Origin: Phormidium tanganyikae FI6-MK23
GTDB lineage: Bacteria; Cyanobacteriota; Cyanobacteriia; Leptolyngbyales; Leptolyngbyaceae
DNA: 64,000 nt
Direction of reading: 5' to 3'
Assembly: GCA_019359175.1 (NCBI GenBank)
Contig: JAHHHU010000004.1
Location: forward strand, 124,001-188,000
The notes under the pieces were generated by a model. The model was not told the DNA's origin, did no database searches, and was given only the letters and a program-made list of their open reading frames with translations. Made by a program: the position numbers and the translations under genes. Below are positions 1 to 9,240 of the stretch, piece by piece. The stretch's first letter is position 1. Every line of letters starts with the position of its first letter.

Positions 1-696
1 CTGACTTTTATTGCACCGAGTCGATGGCTTGCAGATTTAACCAAACAGCGATTTCAGGAGCGCTTTCCAATCTACTACATTCCAAATGGCATTGATCTAG
101 AAACCTATCAGCCGATCGAGATGGCAAAGTGTCGCGATCGACTCAACATCCCGCAGCACAAAAAAGTTTTGCTGTTTGTGTCCCACGATCTACAAGAGCG
201 ACGCAAGGGAGGAGACTTGTTCTTAGCTGCATTAGAACGATTACCTGCCTCACTCAAAGCAGAGATTGTGATGCTGACGCTTGGAGAAGGTGATCCGACG
301 CTAGCTGAGAAAGTGGGCGTTCAGGCGGTCAATCTAGGTTATGTGCGGGATGATGATTTAAAGGCGATCGCATATTCTGCCGCTGATTTATTTGTGTTTC
401 CAACCCGCGCAGACAATCTACCGCTGGTGTTACAAGAAAGCATGGCTTGTGGAACACCGATGGTTTCTTGTGATGTGGGTGGTGTGTCTGATTTGGTTCG
501 TCCGGATGTCACAGGGTATCTTGCGAAAGCAGAAGATGTAGATGATCTGAGCAATGGCATTAAGACATTGCTTGAGCATAAAGAACAGCTTCAGAAAATG
601 CGAGAAAACTGTCGAACGATCGCAGTCCTAGAATATTCGATCGCTCTCCAAGCAAAACGATACCTCGAACTCTATCAGCAAGTCTTACAGCCTTAA
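1..696 (+). CDS. Glycosyltransferase family 4 (5' truncated by window edge)
   Basis: C-terminal part of a GT-B fold glycosyltransferase that would transfer a sugar from a nucleotide donor to the growing exopolysaccharide repeat unit on the cytoplasmic side of the membrane. The reading frame is open from base 1, and the motif PNGIDLETYQP near the left edge is the usual linker between the two Rossmann domains. The donor-binding region shows the family's E-x7-E-like pattern (LQESMACGTPMVSCDVGG). The ATG at 121 is internal to the domain and is not the true start. It is followed after 6 bases by an acetyltransferase gene on the same strand. Donor and acceptor cannot be told from sequence. Confidence 0.85.
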   Translation: MTFIAPSRWLADLTKQRFQERFPIYYIPNGIDLETYQPIEMAKCRDRLNIPQHKKVLLFVSHDLQERRKGGDLFLAALERLPASLKAEIVMLTLGEGDPTLAEKVGVQAVNLGYVRDDDLKAIAYSAADLFVFPTRADNLPLVLQESMACGTPMVSCDVGGVSDLVRPDVTGYLAKAEDVDDLSNGIKTLLEHKEQLQKMRENCRTIAVLEYSIALQAKRYLELYQQVLQP

Positions 697-702
697 TGTT
701 TT

Positions 703-1284
703 ATGAGCGATAGCATTCCCGTTAGACCGTTCTCAACCTTTTCCTTACCGTCGAAACGATATCTCTATGATTCACTCAAATTTAGTGTATTACAGTGGAT
801 CGGAAAGATTCCTTTGCAACTGTTGAGACACTTTTTGTACACCAAGCTGTATCACTTAACGATCGGTGAAGGCACGGTGATTTACAACAGTTGTCATCTG
901 CGCGCACCGGAGAAAACGACGATCGGCGATCATACCAGCATCGGGGATCAGTGTGTTTTAGATGGGCGGGGCGGATTGACGATCGGGAATTCTGTCAATT
1001 TATCGACAGCGGCTTGGATTTGGACGGCGCAGCATGATCTCAACGATTCAGGGTTTGCGGGAGTGTCGGCTCCGGTGACCATTGAAGATTATGCTTGGAT
1101 TAGCTCACGCGCCACGATTTTACCAGGTGTGACGATCGGGCGAGGTGCAGTCGTGGCAGCAGGCGCAGTCGTCACAAAATCGGTTGCACCTTATGAAATC
1201 GTCGGCGGTGTACCTGCGAAAAAGATCGGAGAGCGTAGTCAAAATCTCGATTACAAGCTCACATCCTGTATTGCATTCTGGTAA
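703..1284 (+). CDS. Left-handed beta-helix (hexapeptide) O-acetyltransferase, WcaF/LbH type
   Basis: 193-residue acyltransferase predicted to put acetyl groups on exopolysaccharide sugars with acetyl-CoA as donor. The middle and C-terminal parts show hexapeptide repeats (TIGEGT, TIGDHT, SIGDQC, TIGNSV, ILPGVTIGRGAVVAAGAVVTKSV) and end in VGGVPAKKIG, the usual end of this family. The WTAQHDLN stretch matches the catalytic-histidine loop of WcaF-like enzymes. The roughly 45-residue N-terminus precedes the helix. It lies between a GT4 gene and a WcbI-like gene in the same operon, which suggests capsule or EPS decoration. The acceptor sugar is unknown. Confidence 0.85.
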   Translation: MSDSIPVRPFSTFSLPSKRYLYDSLKFSVLQWIGKIPLQLLRHFLYTKLYHLTIGEGTVIYNSCHLRAPEKTTIGDHTSIGDQCVLDGRGGLTIGNSVNLSTAAWIWTAQHDLNDSGFAGVSAPVTIEDYAWISSRATILPGVTIGRGAVVAAGAVVTKSVAPYEIVGGVPAKKIGERSQNLDYKLTSCIAFW

Positions 1285-1291
1285 GGTCTGG

Positions 1292-2245
1292 ATGAAGCAT
1301 TCTAGAAAAAAGTGCGTGGTCTTCGCAAACTGCCAAGCGGATCTGATCAAAACCTGTTTACAGCTATCAAAAGAATTTGTTGAGCAGTATGAAATGGTTG
1401 AGGTTCCGCTGAATTTTCAAGCGATCGCTCAAAATTTTGTGTTCTCGGATGAACTCTTAAGGGATATCGATCTGTTTATTTATCAACCTTTGAAGGATCA
1501 GCATGGTTCCCTCAGCACTAATTCGCTGTTACCAAGACTGCACGATCGCTGCGTTCAGATTGGCTTTCCTTATCTCTATTTCAAAGGTTACTATCCGCAA
1601 ACGGTGGATAATCCATTAGCGAAACCGAGCGCGCAGTATCCGTATGGTCGATTTCCTTATGGTGATCGCTTTATCATCGAGTGGGTCGAAGCTGGAAAGT
1701 CGTATCAGCAGATCGTTGACCAACTGAGCCAAACTGATTTCTATGAGAAAGACTTTCTGCTGAATCAAGTGGAACAAAGCTTAAAAGAGTTAGCAAAGCG
1801 TGAAAGCTCGATCGAAATAAAAATCTCAGCGTTTATTCGACAGAACTATCAGCAAAGGCTTTTATTTGATACGCTCAATCATCCCACGAGCATCATTGGC
1901 ATCGAAGTAACGAATCAGATTCTTCAGATTCTAAACTTGCCGCTCTTACCTCAGTCGATTTGCGATCGTTATCATAGTAAAACAGCACCACTTCTCAATA
2001 CTTGGCTGCGAGGAATCAATCGAGTAAGGCGGCAGATCAAGTTAAAGCCATTCACAAACTTTTATCCAAAGTTCTCGGCTCAAGATCAAGTTCCAATCTA
2101 TCCCAGTGTTGCCGCGCACTTGAACTTATCTTTTATCACAGAACGCAGTACTTACAAAATTAATGGATGTCGCAAGAAAGTTACTTTTCAGGAATATATT
2201 GCTGCTTACTTAACTCAGTATGAGAGCTTGTCCGTCAACCTATGA
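1292..2245 (+). CDS. WcbI-family polysaccharide biosynthesis protein
   Basis: 317-residue protein whose N-terminus (CVVFANCQADLIKTCL) matches the GNCQ-type opening of the WcbI family, named after a Burkholderia capsule gene and thought to modify capsular sugars. The frame is open upstream to 1145, but a start there would overlap the acetyltransferase by 140 bases. The ATG at 1292 leaves a 7-base gap and begins just before the conserved motif, so I chose it. The C-terminal half (about residues 150-317) is less recognisable, with basic and aromatic stretches and no obvious membrane span. The stop overlaps the next GT2 start by four bases (ATGA). Confidence 0.65.
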   Translation: MKHSRKKCVVFANCQADLIKTCLQLSKEFVEQYEMVEVPLNFQAIAQNFVFSDELLRDIDLFIYQPLKDQHGSLSTNSLLPRLHDRCVQIGFPYLYFKGYYPQTVDNPLAKPSAQYPYGRFPYGDRFIIEWVEAGKSYQQIVDQLSQTDFYEKDFLLNQVEQSLKELAKRESSIEIKISAFIRQNYQQRLLFDTLNHPTSIIGIEVTNQILQILNLPLLPQSICDRYHSKTAPLLNTWLRGINRVRRQIKLKPFTNFYPKFSAQDQVPIYPSVAAHLNLSFITERSTYKINGCRKKVTFQEYIAAYLTQYESLSVNL

Positions 2246-3063
2246 TTACCATCATTACTCCGGTTTACAACGGCGAACTGTACATCGAAGCGTGTTTGAG
2301 ATCGGTGATTCAGCAAAATTGTTTAGAAGTTGAGCATTTGATCATTGATGGAGGATCGAGCGATCTCACGATCGAGCTTGTGAAACGCTATGCCGAAAAC
2401 TATCCGCACATTAGATCGGTATCTGAAAAAGATCAGGGTCAATCCGATGCGATGAACAAGGGCATTCGACTCGCAAAAGGCGAGATTATTGGATTTCTCA
2501 ACGTCGATGATTACTATGAACCGAATGTACTCAATCAAGCGATCGATATCTTCAAAACCTTGCCCGTTCCAAGCTTTGTCGTTGGAAACTGTAATGTTTG
2601 GGACGATCACGGCAACCTGAAGAAGTACAATCGTCCCAGAAATTTGAGTTTTACCGACCTGTTACTTGGCGCGAATATCAATCCGCATCCGGTGAATCCT
2701 TCCGCCTATTTTTATCATGCCTGCCTGCACGACACGATCGGCGATTACAAAGTCGATGAACATTTCGCCTTAGATGTAGATTTCATTCTCAGAGCCGTTC
2801 AAGTAGCGACGGTGAAACACATCGATCGCACTTGGGGAAACTATCGCGAAATCGCAGGCACAAAAACCGTAACCGATTGGCAAACGGGACAAGGAGCCGC
2901 ACGATCGGCAGCCTTACTCAAACGTTACCGCGATCAGCTTCCTTTCTTTACTCGTACCCAAAACGCCGTGCTGTACAGCGTTCTCAACACAGGTTACAAC
3001 TCCACACAGTTAATTAAACGCGGAGTCGGCAAGATTGCTCGATCGCTTTCACCCCAGTCTTAG
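2242..3063 (+). CDS. Glycosyltransferase family 2
   Basis: 273-residue GT-A fold glycosyltransferase. The N-terminus ITIITPVYNGELYIEACL is the GT2 nucleotide-binding start, IDGGSSDLT follows, and NVDDYY around residues 91-96 is the DxD-type metal and nucleotide-sugar site. It has no membrane segments, so it is a cytosolic transferase acting on a lipid-linked intermediate. The ATG overlaps the WcbI stop by four bases, suggesting translational coupling. The downstream GT4 gene starts only 4 bases after the stop. Sugar specificity is unknown. A related WcaA-like GT2 occurs again at 14593. Confidence 0.88.
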   Translation: MITIITPVYNGELYIEACLRSVIQQNCLEVEHLIIDGGSSDLTIELVKRYAENYPHIRSVSEKDQGQSDAMNKGIRLAKGEIIGFLNVDDYYEPNVLNQAIDIFKTLPVPSFVVGNCNVWDDHGNLKKYNRPRNLSFTDLLLGANINPHPVNPSAYFYHACLHDTIGDYKVDEHFALDVDFILRAVQVATVKHIDRTWGNYREIAGTKTVTDWQTGQGAARSAALLKRYRDQLPFFTRTQNAVLYSVLNTGYNSTQLIKRGVGKIARSLSPQS

Positions 3064-3067
3064 CGTT

Positions 3068-4201
3068 ATGAAAGTCGGATATCTACACATCGGGGAGCCA
3101 GAACACGGAATCGCGCGCTATGGGCGATATTTAGCCACTGAAGCAAAGTCCCGTTCTGAGTTGAGCGTGATCGAGGCGGAAGTGGTTTTAACCGGAGAGA
3201 AAACCGTCGATCGACAAAATTTGCTGACCGCTGCCGCAACTCTTTCACAAGCAGACCTGATTCATTTTCAGCACAATTCACATATCTGGGGAGGAAAACA
3301 GCAGCTTCAAAATCTCAAAACGTTTCTCAATGCCTGTACCTCACCCAAAATTGCAACCCTACACGATCTGTTTTATCCACCGCATAGCTCACTGATGCTT
3401 CAGCAAATCGTACAAGGAAAAAGATCCGTTGCAGAACTTCCGACTTGGCTCAAAACGATCGCGCGCGAACAGCTATCACCGAACTTTCGGGCACTGCGGC
3501 AAATTCTCGATCGAACTCCCTTTATTTTTGTCTGTACCGAAGAAGAATCAAAGCGGTTAGATCAATATACTGTCCCCAACCGAATCAAAACGATTCCTCA
3601 TTTTGTCGAATCTCGCACCCTCAGCATCACGCCAGAAGCAGCCCGCCAGCGGTTGAACTTAAATGAAAAAATCGTGATTACGCTTCTAGGATTTATCTAT
3701 CGCGGTAAAGGGCATGACTTGCTGGTGAAAGCTTTGGCGAAACTGCCCTCGAACTATGAAGTAGTATTTGCGGGAGGACTCGGACACAAAGAGTTTTTAC
3801 ACAACGTTATCAATCTGGCAAAAACGCTTGGAGTCGTCGATCGAGTCCGAGTCACAGGCTATCTTTCTGAAGCGGATCAAGAACTGTATCTCGCTGCAAC
3901 TCATCTTGCCGTGTGTCCCTTTGAGAAAACATCGGCATCCGGTTCTCTTTGTACCTGGATTTCAGCCAATAAACCGATTCTCGCGTTTGATCTCCCTCAA
4001 ATCGCTGAATACAACCGATTGCAGCCCGATGCCATTTCAACGTTTTCGCCTTACACACCAGAAACATTGGCAGAAGCAATTCAACAAACCCTGTCGCAAC
4101 CTCAAGACAACCACGCGATCGTCCAACTGCATCGCCAACTGGAAATGCCCGTTGTGTTCGATCGACATCTGGATCATTACACCACTCTGCTAGAGCAGTA
4201 A
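3068..4201 (+). CDS. Glycosyltransferase family 4
   Basis: 377-residue GT-B glycosyltransferase. MKVGYLHIGEPEHGIARYGRYLA is a typical GT4 opening with a glycine-rich acceptor loop. The second domain starts near ITLLGFIYRGKGHDLLVKAL, and VCPFEKTSASGSLCTWISANKPILAFD is the donor-binding segment. The frame is open to 3035, but the ATG at 3068 gives the canonical N-terminus and avoids overlap with the GT2 gene. It sits in the plus-strand EPS operon between a GT2 gene and the broken FkbM gene. Donor and acceptor are unknown. Confidence 0.85.
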   Translation: MKVGYLHIGEPEHGIARYGRYLATEAKSRSELSVIEAEVVLTGEKTVDRQNLLTAAATLSQADLIHFQHNSHIWGGKQQLQNLKTFLNACTSPKIATLHDLFYPPHSSLMLQQIVQGKRSVAELPTWLKTIAREQLSPNFRALRQILDRTPFIFVCTEEESKRLDQYTVPNRIKTIPHFVESRTLSITPEAARQRLNLNEKIVITLLGFIYRGKGHDLLVKALAKLPSNYEVVFAGGLGHKEFLHNVINLAKTLGVVDRVRVTGYLSEADQELYLAATHLAVCPFEKTSASGSLCTWISANKPILAFDLPQIAEYNRLQPDAISTFSPYTPETLAEAIQQTLSQPQDNHAIVQLHRQLEMPVVFDRHLDHYTTLLEQ

Positions 4202-4206
4202 TTTCT

Positions 4207-4974
4207 ATGCAAAAAACACCGCTCCTCGTCAAACTCAAACAAGCTGGAAAAGCGCTGACGACTCGGCTCGGTTATGACATTCAGCGCCGAAATTCTTTGC
4301 TTCGTCCCGCAGGCGATATGCAGTTTATGTTAGACAGTCTGAAACAGCGAGGTTTTAACCCGGATTGGGTGTTAGATGTTGGAGCAAACAAAGCGGAATG
4401 GAGTCGAACCGCAAAATCCATCTTTCCGACGGCTCACTGCTTTTTGATCGAACCTCAGATTGAAATGCAGCCTGCTTTGGAAAAGTTTTGTCGTGACTTT
4501 CCAAGAAGTGAATGGTTATTGGCGGGAGCGGGAGCCGAATCTGGAGAACTGACGCTGACGATTTGGGACGATCTCGCAGGGTCTTCATTTTTGCCTTCGA
4601 TGCAGTCTGATTCTCCATCAAACAATCGAAGAACCGTGGAAATTGTGACGATCGATTAATTAATCAACGACCAAAAACTACCGCTGCCTCAGTTAGCAAA
4701 GCTCGACATTCAAGGCTTTGAACTAGAAGCACTCAAAGGAGCAACCCAGCTCCTCGGTCAAGTTGAAGTGTTTATCCTCGAAGTTTTTTTGTTTCCGTTT
4801 CTGCCCGGACAGCCAATTTTCGATCAAGTCATCAGCTTTATGCGCGATCGCGGTTATGTCGTTTACGATTTTCCCGGATTTTCTCGTCGTCCCTTGGATG
4901 GAGCGTTAGGACAATGTGATATCTGCTTTGTGAAAGAAAACAGCTTTCTCAGAACAAGCACAAGCTGGAACTAA
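4207..4974 (+). pseudogene. FkbM-family methyltransferase interrupted by an in-frame TAA
   Basis: FkbM enzymes methylate hydroxyl groups of sugars or polyketides using S-adenosylmethionine. The first 150 codons carry the SAM-binding motif (WVLDVGANKAEW) and the acidic end of strand 2 (FLIEPQ). At 4657-4659 a TAA interrupts the frame, where the family has the VTIDSLI motif. The same frame then continues without a gap through KLDIQGFELEALKGA (the second conserved FkbM motif) to a normal stop at 4974, 255 sense codons in total. One change, TCA to TAA, explains the break. It could be a real nonsense mutation or a sequencing error. The truncated product lacks half the fold and is probably inactive. 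Confidence 0.85.
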
Positions 4975-4983
4975 CGGTAATTG

Positions 4984-6069
4984 ATGAGCATTCTACTTGA
5001 TTCTTTTTTTGAACCCAAAGCAGCAGGGCATGGCGGAAATCGTCGCAGTGCCCAGATCCTCGAACTAATCGATCGCGCAAATCTTACAGTCACAAAGTTC
5101 GATCGTCAACTGCTCAGCAACGCTCGCGATCGCTATCTTGCTGGAATCAAATCGCTGTTAAATCCAAAAAACCTCAACTTTGTACTGAGGCATCAGATTC
5201 ACGTCCAGCCTTCGTTTAAGAACATTGCATTCTGCGGATTTCAGCGGCAATTGTACGATCGAGTTCTGACCGAGCATTCAGGAACGAAACTGCTGCTTTG
5301 GGAAGCTACAAAAAATTATGTTGCACCTTACCTTGCCAAAGATAAAGGCTTTCAGGTGATTGCAATGCCGCATAATTTAGAGTCGTTTGTGTCTGATCAA
5401 ACTGCATTTCATGAGTCACTTTCAACCGAGATTCAAGCACTTGCAAAAGCGGATTGTGTTTTCTGTATTGCCCGCGAAGAAGAATGGCTCCTGCGGCTAC
5501 ATGGCGTGAATGCTCATTACTTGCCCTATTATCCACCGCAGGCGATCGAACAACACCTAAGCAAAATTCGCAGCGATCGCAGGCCTAGCGCTCGGTATTT
5601 GATTCTCGGAAGTGCCAGCAATCCACCGACGCGGCAAGGCATGATCGAGCAGATTCAGTGGCTCAAACACATTCGTCAGCATTTCAGCTTCGAGGTGGAT
5701 ATTGTGGGCTATGGCACTGAAGCACTCCAAGAATACTGTGACGAAACCTTTGTGTTGCATGGTGCAATCGACGAGGAGCGGCTGACTGCAATTCTGATTC
5801 AAGCCAAAGCTGCACTCATTCATCAAACCGCAAGCTCAGGCGCATTAACGCGAATTCCAGAACTTTTAATCGCAGGAATTCCAGTGATTGCGAATGGAAA
5901 TGCTTGCCGAAGCGCTTTTGATTATGCTGGCGTTTATTGTTATGACGATTTATTTGAACTACTCGATCGCTTAAATCAACCGCTAGAAACTCCTGCTCCC
6001 GTGGCACGCCCGATCGCGGCAGAGAAACGCTTGATCGATGCTTTATTTGCTCTTAGTCAACCCGTCTAA
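4984..6069 (+). CDS. Glycosyltransferase (GT-B fold, group 1-like)
   Basis: 361-residue protein with the two-domain outline of group 1 glycosyltransferases. The N-terminus has an acceptor-type loop (PKAAGHGGNRRSAQIL). The C-terminal domain starts near YLILGSASNPPTRQGM and contains HGAIDEERLTAILIQAKAALIHQTASSG, then PELLIAGIPVIAN, the usual donor-binding helix. An upstream in-frame TTG at 4981 is possible, but the ATG at 4984 is preferred. The stop overlaps the next ATG by one base (TAATG), so translation is probably coupled. The family match is more distant than for the other transferases here. Confidence 0.7.
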   Translation: MSILLDSFFEPKAAGHGGNRRSAQILELIDRANLTVTKFDRQLLSNARDRYLAGIKSLLNPKNLNFVLRHQIHVQPSFKNIAFCGFQRQLYDRVLTEHSGTKLLLWEATKNYVAPYLAKDKGFQVIAMPHNLESFVSDQTAFHESLSTEIQALAKADCVFCIAREEEWLLRLHGVNAHYLPYYPPQAIEQHLSKIRSDRRPSARYLILGSASNPPTRQGMIEQIQWLKHIRQHFSFEVDIVGYGTEALQEYCDETFVLHGAIDEERLTAILIQAKAALIHQTASSGALTRIPELLIAGIPVIANGNACRSAFDYAGVYCYDDLFELLDRLNQPLETPAPVARPIAAEKRLIDALFALSQPV

Positions 6070-7283
6070 TGCCTCAACTCTCAAAACCTAACCACGTGAT
6101 GCTGTTTGATCTCATCAGTGGTGGGCATCACGGAACCTATTTGCAATACTTGGTACAGGCTTGGTTAAAACAACCGTTTTCGACCGAGTTAACCTTAGTC
6201 GTTGCGCCCAAGTTTCTAGAAGTTCATCACACCGTTGTTGCACTTACACAGAATCATCCTCGAATCAATCTTCAGTCGATTACCGCCTTAGAAGCAGCAC
6301 AATGCGAACAAACCGCTGGGATCAAACGGAGTTTTTTAGAATGGCGATTGCTTTGCCAGTATGCGGAAGAGATTCAAGCGACCCAAGCGCTATTGATGTA
6401 TTTCGATTCTTTTCAGATGGCGATCGCGTTCGGTCAACCCGCTCCCTGTCCTGTTTCTGGAATCTACTTTCGACCGACCTTCCACTACACGCAGTTTCGC
6501 CATTATCACCCGACGATTAAAGATCGCATTCGGCAGATCAGACAGAAACTTCTACTTGCCCTCGTTCTAAGGCGCGCTCAGTTCGATCGGCTATTCTGTC
6601 TTGATCCGTATGTGGTCGATCAAATCCAATTGCTTCAACCAACCGCGAAAATTCAGCACTTACCCGATCCGATCGAGCCGCAAACTACCGATTCGATTGA
6701 AATTACTACCCTACGCAAACAGCTAGGAATTTCTGAGTCTCGTAAAATTCTTCTGCTGTTTGGATTTCTCGATCAGCGCAAAGGAATCTATCAAATCCTC
6801 AGAGCGATCAAGCAACTTGATCCGGATATTGCTCGATCGCTCTGTTTATTATTAGTTGGGCAGGTTGATCCGAAAGAGCAAACATCCTTAATGACTACCA
6901 TTCAAACGATCGAGAAACAAACTCCCGTCCAAATTGTTTTACAAGACCAGTTTGTAAAGGAAACCTTTCCTTATTTTCAGCTTGCTGACATTGTTCTTGC
7001 ACCGTATCAGCGCCATGTGGGAATGAGCGGAATCTTACTGCAAGCTGCTGCTGTCAACAAACCGATTCTCTCCTCGAACTATGGATTGATGGGAGAACTG
7101 GTTGAACGGTATCAATTAGGCGAAGCGATCGACTCAGAAGATCCAAGCGAGATCGCGGTTGCTTTAGAGCGAATGTGGCTCGATCCCACTCATCACTATG
7201 ATGCGATGAAAGCCAAAGCCTTCGTGAATCAAAACCTCGCGGCTCACTTTGTCAACACGATCATGGATCACTTCACTCTATGA
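6069..7283 (+). CDS. Glycosyltransferase family 4
   Basis: 404-residue GT-B glycosyltransferase. The N-terminus HVMLFDLISGGHHGTYLQYL gives the glycine-histidine acceptor loop. LLLFGFLDQRKGIYQILRAI starts the second domain, and VLAPYQRHVGMSGILLQAAAVNKPIL is the donor-binding region. It begins one base inside the previous stop and its own stop overlaps the next start (ATGA), so it is embedded in a tightly coupled run that ends in the Wzy-like gene. The substrate is unknown. Confidence 0.82.
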   Translation: MPQLSKPNHVMLFDLISGGHHGTYLQYLVQAWLKQPFSTELTLVVAPKFLEVHHTVVALTQNHPRINLQSITALEAAQCEQTAGIKRSFLEWRLLCQYAEEIQATQALLMYFDSFQMAIAFGQPAPCPVSGIYFRPTFHYTQFRHYHPTIKDRIRQIRQKLLLALVLRRAQFDRLFCLDPYVVDQIQLLQPTAKIQHLPDPIEPQTTDSIEITTLRKQLGISESRKILLLFGFLDQRKGIYQILRAIKQLDPDIARSLCLLLVGQVDPKEQTSLMTTIQTIEKQTPVQIVLQDQFVKETFPYFQLADIVLAPYQRHVGMSGILLQAAAVNKPILSSNYGLMGELVERYQLGEAIDSEDPSEIAVALERMWLDPTHHYDAMKAKAFVNQNLAAHFVNTIMDHFTL

Positions 7284-8572
7284 ATAGACTTGTACTATCC
7301 GCCTTCTTTTTCTCGCTTTATTTACAAGGATTGTCTGCCTACTTTTATCTCACAGGTGCATTGCACATCCGCAGCAGCATCTTGACCGGAGTGTTTCAAA
7401 TCGGCTCATTGCTGATCTTCGTCGGATTGTCGATCGGCATTCGAGAGTCCAGCCGAAAACTAAAGCACGTTCAACTGCTTGATCTGCTTCTGCTTGCATT
7501 CTCGATCGCGGCTATCTTAGACATGACCGTGACTCATCTGGCTTATCAACTCCCAGACAACATTCTTATTTATTTCATTACTTATACGTTCTCCATGCTG
7601 GTGGCGCGCTGTCTGACGCTGCAACAGCTTAAAATCGTTTTTCAGATTAGCGCAGTGCTGGCAACGATAACCGCCATCCTTCTTTACGCAGACTTTTTAC
7701 GTGGAACCGCGATCGCGGTGAACAATGATTCTCGTTTAGCCGTGGGGAATTCAGGCAACCCGATCGAAGCTGGAAACGTCGGAGCTTATGCGGCATTGAT
7801 GTGTTTGTTTATGAGTCTTAGAGCAAAAGAGCTTGTCTCAAAACTAGCATTACTGGCGTTGATGCTTCCGGGAGGAGCAGTGGCAACATTATCAGGAACC
7901 CGGAGCGCGGTATTGTCGATCGCGATTGGCGGCATGTTTGTTGTCGGTACAACGCTGTTTCTTCAGCTTAAAGGCATTGGTTCTCGTCTCAGACAGTTCT
8001 CAGTGTCTACCTTTCTGTACTATTTATTGGTGCTGCTATTACTAATCACGGCTCCAATGCTGTCGTCTCCATCCTCCGCACATTCCACGAAAGGATTCTC
8101 GATCGATCGGGCGCTTTCACGCGTCGAGAATATTCCGCTGTTGAGCAATCAAGGTCCAGATGCCTCAGTCGCCAAGCGTTACGAACTGTATGAGAATACA
8201 ACTAAAGCGATTAGCAAAAATCCACTTTGGGGGGGTCGGATTTACTCGGTCGGTTTTGCACATAATGCTTTTCTTCAGATTGCCGCAGAGTTCGGCATCT
8301 TTGGCATCGTGACGTTTGTGTTGCCGACATTCTGGGTGATTTGGCGCTATCTGCAAATTCTTTGGATCGGCTTACAGGAGCGATCGACTTACTTCAATAG
8401 CGATCAATGGCTTGTGACTGTCTTCGTGGGACTGTTAATCATTCAGGCTTTGTTTCAGCTTCTAGTCCACGCTGATCCGTATCGCAGTTATTTTCCACCC
8501 TGTGTGATCGGAATTGCGATCGCATTTTCCCGCCTGGGGCTTGATAAAAAGCAACCCGCAAAGTTCCCTTAA
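7280..8572 (+). CDS. O-antigen ligase / Wzy-like polysaccharide polymerase
   Basis: 430-residue polytopic membrane protein with about ten to twelve hydrophobic segments spread along its length. The O-antigen ligase/polymerase core is recognisable: GTRSAVLSIAIGG in the middle, then a large periplasmic loop (about residues 255-330) followed by HNAFLQIAAEFGIFGIV, the WaaL/Wzy signature. In this cluster it is the best candidate for the polymerase that joins lipid-linked repeat units on the periplasmic face. The start overlaps the upstream GT4 stop by four bases. A ligase role cannot be excluded from sequence. Confidence 0.8.
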   Translation: MNRLVLSAFFFSLYLQGLSAYFYLTGALHIRSSILTGVFQIGSLLIFVGLSIGIRESSRKLKHVQLLDLLLLAFSIAAILDMTVTHLAYQLPDNILIYFITYTFSMLVARCLTLQQLKIVFQISAVLATITAILLYADFLRGTAIAVNNDSRLAVGNSGNPIEAGNVGAYAALMCLFMSLRAKELVSKLALLALMLPGGAVATLSGTRSAVLSIAIGGMFVVGTTLFLQLKGIGSRLRQFSVSTFLYYLLVLLLLITAPMLSSPSSAHSTKGFSIDRALSRVENIPLLSNQGPDASVAKRYELYENTTKAISKNPLWGGRIYSVGFAHNAFLQIAAEFGIFGIVTFVLPTFWVIWRYLQILWIGLQERSTYFNSDQWLVTVFVGLLIIQALFQLLVHADPYRSYFPPCVIGIAIAFSRLGLDKKQPAKFP

Positions 8573-8582
8573 TCGTCTGCTT

Positions 8583-9236
8583 ATGCTAATTAAATCTTCG
8601 CTCAAAAACATTGAACTCGTTGATCGCATTCAATTCTTGCAGGAATTGTGTCGCGGTCAGCGGGTTCTGCATTTAGGGGCAACTGATGCCCCGTTAACTC
8701 AAGCAGTCGTTGAAACCGGAACATTTCTACATCACCATCTAGAAGCAGTCGCGGATCACATCGTCGGCATTGATCTCGATGAATCTGCGATCGCTTGGTT
8801 GCGCCAAACTCAGAACGTGAATAACATTCAGCTTGGAGACATTGAAAAACTCTCAGACTATCCTTCAGCCGAGTTTGATGTGATTGTGGCTGGCGAAATC
8901 TTTGAGCATTTAAGTAGTCCTGGTTTAGCGCTGAACTGTCTGCGTCAGATTATGCGTCCTCAGTCTCAGCTTGTGATTAGTGTGCCGAATAGTTATTCGC
9001 TCAAAGGCTTTCTCAGAGCCGCTTCAGGGCACGAATTTATTCACCCGGATCACACGCTGCACCATTCACCGCACACGTTGAAAATTCTACTGTCGCGATA
9101 CGGCTTTGAAGTCAAACGCTACTTTAGCTACATCAACGGAGGCACAGGAGTATTTGCCTCGATCGCCAATCAGTATCTCCGATACAATCCTCAACTCGCA
9201 GAAGGAATTGGTGTTGTTTGTTCGCTGCCAGATTGA
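8583..9236 (+). CDS. Class I SAM-dependent methyltransferase
   Basis: 217-residue methyltransferase. RVLHLGATDAPLTQ is a variant of the glycine-rich SAM motif, IVGIDLDESAIAWL holds the acidic residue that binds the ribose, and FDVIVAGEIFEHLSSPG is motif II with the EHL signature of Methyltransf_11/23 proteins. The frame is open to 8514, but the ATG at 8583 lies just after the Wzy-like stop at 8572, so I use it. The context suggests O-methylation of an EPS sugar or an assembly intermediate. Confidence 0.82.
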   Translation: MLIKSSLKNIELVDRIQFLQELCRGQRVLHLGATDAPLTQAVVETGTFLHHHLEAVADHIVGIDLDESAIAWLRQTQNVNNIQLGDIEKLSDYPSAEFDVIVAGEIFEHLSSPGLALNCLRQIMRPQSQLVISVPNSYSLKGFLRAASGHEFIHPDHTLHHSPHTLKILLSRYGFEVKRYFSYINGGTGVFASIANQYLRYNPQLAEGIGVVCSLPD

Positions 9237-9240
9237 CGCT

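Noticed and set aside
121-696. Glycosyltransferase starting at ATG 121
   Set aside because: The frame is open to base 1 and the upstream residues belong to the same fold, so the gene is cut by the window edge.
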